Of a stretch of 64,000 bases of DNA, positions 57,701 to 64,000 are shown piece by piece. Position 1 is the stretch's first letter. The number at the start of each line of letters is the position of its first letter. The stretch comes from Megalonaias nervosa (Eukaryota; Mollusca; Bivalvia; Unionida; Unionidae): positions 111,704 through 175,703 of the forward strand of contig JAECUM010009476.1 in assembly GCA_016617855.1 (NCBI GenBank). The letters are read 5' to 3'. The position numbers and the translations under genes are program-made. The notes under the pieces are model-generated. The model made no database searches, had not been told where the DNA came from, and worked only from the letters and a program-made list of their open reading frames with translations.

Positions 57701-59179
57701 ATTGAAAATAATGGTTTTCATTGAAAATAAATGGTTAAATAAAAACAGTTACAATAAACTGTCTGCTTTTGATGGATGGAGACATAACTTCTGAGGAAAA
57801 TTAGGAAACTATAAAATAATCTGTTATATGATGTAGCAGTCGGGGCTGCATGAATTTCTTACCATCTTGGACACCACACAGATGACTATATCATCTCATG
57901 TTTGGTAACTTTCAGACAAGTCTGCTAAAGCGCCTGACAATGGTGAAGTACAAAAATGGCATCAACAACAGCAAACAGCGATTCCGCAATGATAGTAATA
58001 GTCTGACATATACAGGGCTTAAGTAAACACTTGCAATGGAAAAAGACGTGTGAGGGGTGGTATTTGAATTTCAGTGCGAATCTTAATCACAATGAATTAT
58101 AATCTCAATTAGGTAGTTGAACAATTCAGAATGCGATCACTTCTTCAACCATTTGGGGCGAGTTCTCCATATACCCCCAAGAATAAGCATCATTATGTCG
58201 TATTTTTAACCTTCCATGTAGGAAGGTTTACAGTTGTGTGTTTAAAATATGGGCTACCTAGAAAACCCAAAATGTCCGATTCCCAAAGTGGTTCCTTATG
58301 ATTTTGTTCATGTTAGACAGGCTTGTGGTAGTGATGATGACAATAATTTTTAAAGTTATGAAGTATATCGGATTATTGGAGCTGGGAAAGTGCTAATGGA
58401 GATACCAGTGAGTGGTTTTGAGCAGACTATGGCATTAATGAACTGAAAACCCTAGTACAGCTAGCTATGTATATGACCCTTCAGGAGTAAGCACAGAACA
58501 GTATTGTTACAAAGATAAGAAACAGAGTATGCTCAGAAATAACAGATTAATGCTTATGTCACTAGAGGTGACATCTTTTAAAGATGTTGAATTCAGTACA
58601 GCTCTAAGAAAGTGGAGCATAAAAAAGAGAGATATTGAGTGGTATCATTCCTATAGAACAAAGTGGGGGAAATGAGGTTGTATTGTGCCGATCACATATC
58701 GGACAAATGTGACTCATACATATCACCTGAACGGTGAACCTCATCTAGAATGTGCATCCTGCCAGTGTCTATTGACACTGGGATATATTCTTGTTGAATG
58801 TGTCATGTTGTGAGAAGTATTTTGATACAAATTGCTTGAAGAAACTATAAGCATCTACAACCTGAACAAAACTTGGGCATTTAATAGAATGTAATTTAAA
58901 TAGCAAATTTGAATTTTACATGTGTTGCCTTTATATACATCACATCTTTGTTTTGTATTTAATTTTGTGCTGAATTTTTCATTTTTCTAAAGGTTTTATC
59001 TTGATAAATGCCTGTAGTTCATTAGCATTTTTTTAACTGACCATTTGTTGGCACTACATAGCCACTTTTATGCCAAGCTGTAATAAAACAGTGCTACATA
59101 CATACCTATTCATGGTTTCATTACATTAACATCCAAGGTGAGAATAACTTGAACTTCATAATCTTCATTTAAAAAATGG
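54721..59179. other. Gene-poor region, a few small signals
   Basis: No host exon could be supported. At 56216-56275 a unit of about 17 bp containing CATGGAGAACTCGCCCC is repeated about four times. A related GGGGCGAGTTCTCCAT lies at 58156-58171 in inverted orientation. A LINE tail remnant at 58689 is listed separately. The stretch 55250-55800 is somewhat richer in CpG and could hold a promoter or first exon, but I see no clear coding evidence. Confidence 0.4.
58689..58814 (+). pseudogene. LINE ORF2 C-terminal remnant
   Basis: The frame reads PITYRTNVTHTYHLNGEP then CASCQCLLTLGYILVEC. The arrangement T-H-x-Y-x-L-x-G-E-x-P...C-x2-C-x-C-x-L-T-x2-H/Y-I-L-x-E-C is the Cys-rich tail after the RNase H part of many invertebrate LINEs. 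It ends in TGA at 58815. The rest of the element is not recognisable. Confidence 0.55.
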
Positions 59180-60225
59180 AAAGGACAAGTTTCTGCTTTT
59201 AGAGGCAGAATGTTTGAAACTTCATTCAGTTTGAAGTCTGTTGGGGAATACTGTAATAAAGTCATCATTGAAAAATGTGTTGGAAGGTAGACAGTGACAA
59301 GAAACTAAATGCTGAGATAGTTATTCCTGATTTTACAGAAAAGTAGGAAATCAAACCAATTTTTGCGCATCAGAAGGCTGAAGATATTTTAAGTATTTGA
59401 TTGACAATCGATTTAATGTTTGCAGATATCAAAAGGAGAAGGAAGGAAATAAGGACACAGAGAAGTATTAATTCCATTTTGAGAGAAATCGGAGAAGACT
59501 AGCACCAGGAAGATTGATAGCTGTTGAATAAATGTTCAACATGTTTGGGGCAAAGCCATTTGGAACACCATTTGCTGCCTCCACAAGTAAATGTTTATGC
59601 TGCATATTATTTGCTTTAGCACACTTTATCATATGCCTCACATTTAGTCGCACACCTCACATTTAGTTATACACCTCACAATTAGTCATATTGCTTCAGG
59701 GGCCTAGTGGTTAATATGTCCACCTCGGATGCGGACATGGGTTTGATCCTCAGCCGAGTCATACCAAATACTTATAAAAATGGTACTAACAGCTGCCTTG
59801 CTTGGTGCTCAGCATTAAGAGGTTAGTATTAGGTCTGATCGACTTGGTGTCAGTATGATGTGACTGGGTGGGACATGATGCTAAATGTCTGCAGCATGAT
59901 GCCCCTGTGCTAGACGTCACTATAAGCTGTCACTCTGCAGACATCATAGTGATGTGACTGGAAAATTGTTAACAGCTACGTTAAAAATCTAAATCACACA
60001 CACACACAATTAGTCATACACCCAACATTTAGTCCTCATGGCCATAAAATGATCACAAACTACTGCTAAGAACTTCTGAAAATAACGAATATTCATGCCA
60101 TTGACAAAACGCAGTTCTTGATCAAACACCTTAATAAAAAGTTGGATCTGAAACTTGTATCTGTGGTGCTTTAAGTAGTAGGAAAGATATGTTATTGATA
60201 GGACAGGAACTGTTAGTTTCCTTTA
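59180..60225 (-). repeat. Unclassified interspersed repeat U1, copy B (SINE inside)
   Basis: Inverted relative of 47680-48410, interrupted by SINE S2 at 59693-60008. On the minus strand about 59468-59653 translates to a short open frame with VEAANGVPNGFAPNMLNI and STAINLPGASLLRFLSKW, close to the peptide in copy A. Confidence 0.7.
59693..60008 (+). mobile_element. tRNA-derived SINE (family S2), second copy
   Basis: Similar over its whole length to 51999-52296 (GGCCTAGTGGTTAATATGTC, GTACTAACAGCTGCC, GACTGGGTGGGACATGATGC) with a (CA)n tail. The B box is degraded to GGTTTGATCC. It splits repeat U1 copy B. Confidence 0.9.
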
Positions 60226-60569
60226 AAAGATAATTATAACATATTGTAGGTCAGTTTTTCTACAGACGGACTTTGCAGAAGATCAGTATAGTGATAACTT
60301 TGAGTTTTTGTTGTGAAATGTGTGTCAGTGTAACTTGGGTAATGGAATTAAGTGTTCTTTTATTCTCATATACAGTAGAATTTTTTATAATGCAATCCAG
60401 ACATAAATTATGGAGTGCTCCAGAGATGGGAAGTATTTATGTAAGTTATGCCCATAAAAAAATTAAAATACACCAAGAATTTAATTTTAAAGAATACTAA
60501 ATACTCTTAGAAAAATGTAATAGGCATTGGAATATCCATCTCAGAATATTGTTTGCATAATATCCCTAA

Positions 60570-62129
60570 TACACCTCTCCCTCGATAACTTGCACACATC
60601 GGGGTACAAAAACATAGACCGCACTATAAGCAAGGGCGCAAGATACAGAGGGACCTCCAAAAAACCTGATAGACATCCAGAAAACCTTGGGGGGGGGGGG
60701 GGCTTGGCTGTTTAATGGCTGAATCCTCGTTTTATAATCGAGTTGAGAAAAATCATCAATAAAGCGCTTTTTCTGATGAAGTTGTTCGTTATTATCTATA
60801 TATCACATTTATTTTCAAAATGTCCAACATCTGAAAGATCGATAACATGATTGCAACTGGTTTCAAAAGCCAAACACGGTATGCGAAAACATTTGTGTAT
60901 TACGTCACAGCTTTTTGTTTTGTTGATTAGTCTGGTTCCTGGAGTGGTGTGTAATAGTATTTCACAAAACTAGAAGTCTATGAAGCAGAGAACCAGACTA
61001 ACTGTTGATACACTACCAAACAAGATTCCTTTTCATTAAAAACACGTAACATTTATTTCGTCAGACAATCGTCTACGTCAGAACTCAATTTTTGTATTTT
61101 TCAATTAGTAAAATATTCATGCCGTGATTTCATTGCAAAAGTAATAGTGAAACTTCTTATCATGCCTGACGATATCTCTACGTGCGAATTCAAGAAATCT
61201 CTGAAACTCGTTTTTCCCACAATGGTTCGTATCTGTGAAACAAAGCTCATTATTTTACGAAGTACTCATTTCGCTTGGTTGCGTTGCTATCTTTGATCAC
61301 ATTTATGATTGAGTAGGTAATTTTTGAGGTAGTTTAATTAGATATGTACACAGTAAAATGTATCACAGTGTTCAATTGATCAAATGAGTTACCCGACATA
61401 CAACCGGTGCTGCTGGTTCTTAAGCTTCTAGGATTTGTATGCCTTTTGACTTTTTTTTTTCAATTCCACCTGCTTTATTTGATTCAGAAGACATAATTAC
61501 CGTGACAATAGAAAAGGAGGCCCTCTTTTTATTTAGTGCTGCAATACAACATATGCTTCCGCTAGTCCGATATAAAAACACGGTGGGCTCTTAATTAGGT
61601 TCCCAGCGAAACGCACGCGGACATAGCTTTTACAGTAGATTGACACATTTTACGTTTAATTACAAGAGGACACATTGCATTTATGATGATCCCACTTAAA
61701 AGGAACTAAACGATAGAAATAGAACACAAATTTCAGTTGATAAAAAATTTATTTGATTGGTATTTATTTATTAAAGTACTGCTTCCACTTGGCGTGACAT
61801 TTTCATTGATCGAAATGTTCTTGAATATTGTTAATTGCGGTTTACAAAGAATGTCGTTTGAAAAGAAAATGTAACAAATTACATGACTTCTTATTAAAAG
61901 TCGTTATTATGTTGATTAAATTTCCAGGTCCTATCTACTGTTTTCGACGATAAAACCAGCGATATATCAAGTTTCTGTTACCAATTTTGATCGCGATTTT
62001 CTTCAAGTTCAACCAATAGGGATCAGTTTTTTTGTATTTTCTGACTTAAAAATTGGGATCAACGCCTGCCCCCGCGTTATAAGTGGGTTCGCGAGTTATC
62101 AGGGCACGAGTTGTCGAGGGAATGGTGTA
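60570..62129. mobile_element. pogo/Tigger-like element, deleted copy, 1.56 kb
   Basis: The left end TACACCTCTCCCTCGATAAC and the right end GTTGTCGAGGGAATGGTGTA are inverted repeats related to the 27193-29515 element. Inner sequences match as well (CCGCACTATAAGC and CGCGTTATAAGTGG, TTACGTCACAGC). No transposase frame is left. A G12 run sits at about 60691. Confidence 0.8.
60928..61000. mobile_element. hAT-like MITE, second copy, 73 bp
   Basis: TAGTCTGGTTCCTGG at the left pairs with GAGAACCAGACTA at the right, as at 11331-11415. TGTTGAT occurs at 60921-60927 and 61003-61009, a likely target duplication. It is nested in the second Tigger-like copy. Confidence 0.75.
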
Positions 62130-62684
62130 CTGTTATGTGTACTATCTGCTTAATACATCTCACACACTCTCCAATACAAGGCAAGCATGATTTGGAAAAT
62201 TGTAAAATTGTGATTTCAAAACTGATACCAAATTCCAATGAGATAAAAGTTATCTGAAATACTGAATTTAATGTCATCATTGTATATTAAGAGTTCTATC
62301 TTCTTGTGTTGGGTAGCATGGTGTATAGGTAAGACTTTTTGTTTCATATAACCCTTGTTAATTGGTTTTCATAGCTTACCTGGCCATAAGACCAGGTGCA
62401 CTTTATGTTAGGCTGTGCGTGCATAATGTGTAGTCCATCTCTCAACAAATGCTTGTTACCACATTGGAGTGTAGTTCCAATCCATTTTCAATCAGACTTA
62501 GAATATTAGCTTAAACATTTCACAGATTGATACAGATTAACTATCAATAAAACACCTACCTTTGACAACTGGCTTTTTTTATATTTTTTTATTTTTTTCA
62601 CTCTTCAGTAACTGAATATAATTTGTTTAGAGAAGAAACAAATAGTGATATTGGATCAAAGGCTAAGACAATCAAGTCAGCAGT
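62130..62684. other. No gene seen
   Basis: No recognisable gene or repeat. Confidence 0.5.
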
Positions 62685-62855
62685 AACGGGTTAGTGTTAG
62701 GGCTGGTTGGCCTGGCATCAGGATAATGTGACTGGGAGGGACATGAAGCGTCATTTCTGCAGCATGATGTCTCAGTGCTAGAATCACAATAAACTGTCAC
62801 ACTGCATACATCATAGCAATATGACTGAATTTTTATTTTTAAGCTACCAGGGGTC
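62685..62855 (+). mobile_element. tRNA-derived SINE (family S2), 5'-truncated copy
   Basis: Matches the body of 51999-52296 (GGTTGGCCTGGCATCAGGAT, TGACTGGGAGGGACATGAAG, GCAGCATGATGTCTCAGTGC) but lacks the tRNA-like head. Confidence 0.85.
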
Positions 62856-62961
62856 AAGCTAGACTTGTATTTTAGGGAGAAGTGACTTTTCCTTTTGAAC
62901 AGATCAGGGAGAAGTGAGAGCTTAACAGGGAGAAGTAGATGCGAAGCAAAAAACGCAATAT

Positions 62962-63026
<65 letters not shown>
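62962..63026. repeat. (TA)n microsatellite
   Basis: A pure TA array of about 65 bp, preceded by CGCAATATAGA. Confidence 0.95.
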
Positions 63027-63028
<2 letters not shown>

Positions 63029-64000
63029 GTGTGTTCTCTTATTTGAATTATGCCCTCTATTTCCCAGTATTCATATTTGCATTTAACATTGGATTTAAGC
63101 AATATGACTCTAAAAGAGAATAATAGATACTACATTGTAACAAATTTTAACTGAGTAACCAGATTACATTATTGTAATTGCAAGTTAGTAAAAACGCTTG
63201 ATCAGCTACCCTTAATCAACTTTTATTTAATATTTTTTAATTTTTTTATTATATACTTTCTAAAAGTTCATAATAATGGCATTTTCAGAGATTTCTAAAC
63301 ATGTTTGAAACAACCCCTGTACCATGTACATGAGGGCAAATGCACACGTGTCTTCAGATCACACTGTTCATCCTCATTTCTTTGTTGCGGATAAAACATT
63401 ACTGTAACTATTCATACATAACACACTCAGATGCATAAAATTACAGACGTTGCTCCGTTATTGTTGGTATATGAACTAATCCCTTCTTTCCACCCGAATC
63501 AAAACAGACGAGAGTGCATCTGTTTTTAGAAGGAGGGGTTTTTGTAATGTAATCACGCACTTTATCTAGCTTCATTACAACAGTCCATTGAGAGGATTGC
63601 AAATTTATGGTTGATTTTTTTTTTTTTTGTACTTGTATTAATTTTAGCATTGATTAAATATTATCTGCTTCGCATTTTTTTCCCGTATTTTCACAAATAT
63701 GAGTCAAGTCAGTAAACAACTTTGACCTTACAATGCTTCTCACAAATTTCACAAAATAGCGTTGTCCCATACGTTTCTGACCTACATAATTGCATCATAA
63801 AGTTAAATCTTAAATAGCATAATACCTAGGCTTTGCTTTCTCTGCATTGTATATTTTTCTGAATATATTTGCTCGATTTTTTTTACGAAAACAGACAATC
63901 TAATAAACTGGTACTTCCCAGACATAGCAATGTCTGCCATTATTTCCATGTTACTGGTACACTTACAGTTTCAAACTAAATTTATGATGAGATGGTGTAC
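63027..64000. other. No gene seen
   Basis: AT-rich sequence to the window end. No frame with a recognisable domain. Confidence 0.5.

Noticed and set aside
1..64000. CRISPR array or prokaryotic operon
   Set aside because: No array of short spaced repeats with unique spacers. The tandem arrays found are contiguous. The spliced exons and repeats are animal in type, and the only multi-gene blocks belong to the Polinton and gypsy elements.

Overview
This 64 kb window is AT-rich animal genomic DNA and most likely comes from a lophotrochozoan, probably a mollusc such as a bivalve. The evidence is two spliced exons of the nucleoporin NUP98, long repeat-filled introns and intergenic DNA, two families of tRNA-derived SINEs, several MITE families, a Ty3/gypsy element, LINE remnants, pogo/Tigger-type transposons and a full-length Polinton/Maverick. 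The taxon is inferred from repeat style only. There is no prokaryotic gene organisation, CRISPR array, rRNA gene or free-standing tRNA gene.

Layout. 1-20 kb is gene-poor. It holds two NUP98 exons on the minus strand (15523-15667 and 13763-13935), three same-orientation copies of a repeat of about 0.87 kb (5.3, 10.4 and 12.0 kb) and several small hairpin or MITE-like elements. 20.0-24.8 kb is a broken, 3'-truncated Ty3/gypsy retrotransposon with gag, protease, RT, RNase H and part of integrase. 25.4-27.0 kb is a minus-strand LINE remnant. 27.2-29.5 kb is a pogo/Tigger-like DNA transposon with a CENP-B-type transposase remnant, a nested MITE and a (TA)n tract at its right end.

29767-47514 is the centrepiece: a 17,748 bp Polinton/Maverick (adintovirus-like) element with inverted repeats of about 250 bp and an exact 5 bp target duplication, CATTG. 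The left half carries a plus-strand morphogenesis block: two hypothetical proteins, a short minor protein, the double-jelly-roll major capsid protein, a membrane-active pX/pVI-like protein, an adenain-like protease, a fibre/tail-like protein, a small membrane protein and a penton-like minor capsid protein. The right half carries an unknown ORF, an intact HNH/NUMOD homing-type endonuclease, a zinc-ribbon protein, a DNA polymerase B joined to an SF1 helicase and followed by a second HNH domain, a retroviral-type integrase, a parvovirus-style phospholipase A2 and an FtsK/HerA-type packaging ATPase. Most of these genes carry stops or frameshifts, so the copy is inactive, but four ORFs remain open. 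The middle of the element holds an AT-rich tandem array and was later hit by a 1.34 kb foldback element and a tRNA-like SINE. Another SINE lies inside the polymerase gene with a 14 bp target duplication.

47.5-64 kb is again gene-poor. It holds SINEs, an inverted pair of an unclassified repeat of about 0.7 kb, two LINE 3'-end remnants, a near-perfect 84 bp-arm hairpin at 54.5 kb and a second deleted Tigger-like copy (60570-62129) with a hAT-like MITE inside it.

In function, the Polinton genes form a virus-like programme: replication by protein-primed PolB with helicase, integration, DNA packaging, capsid assembly and maturation, and a membrane-breaching lipase. The least ordinary parts are the PolB-SF1-HNH architecture and the intact NUMOD/HNH nuclease.
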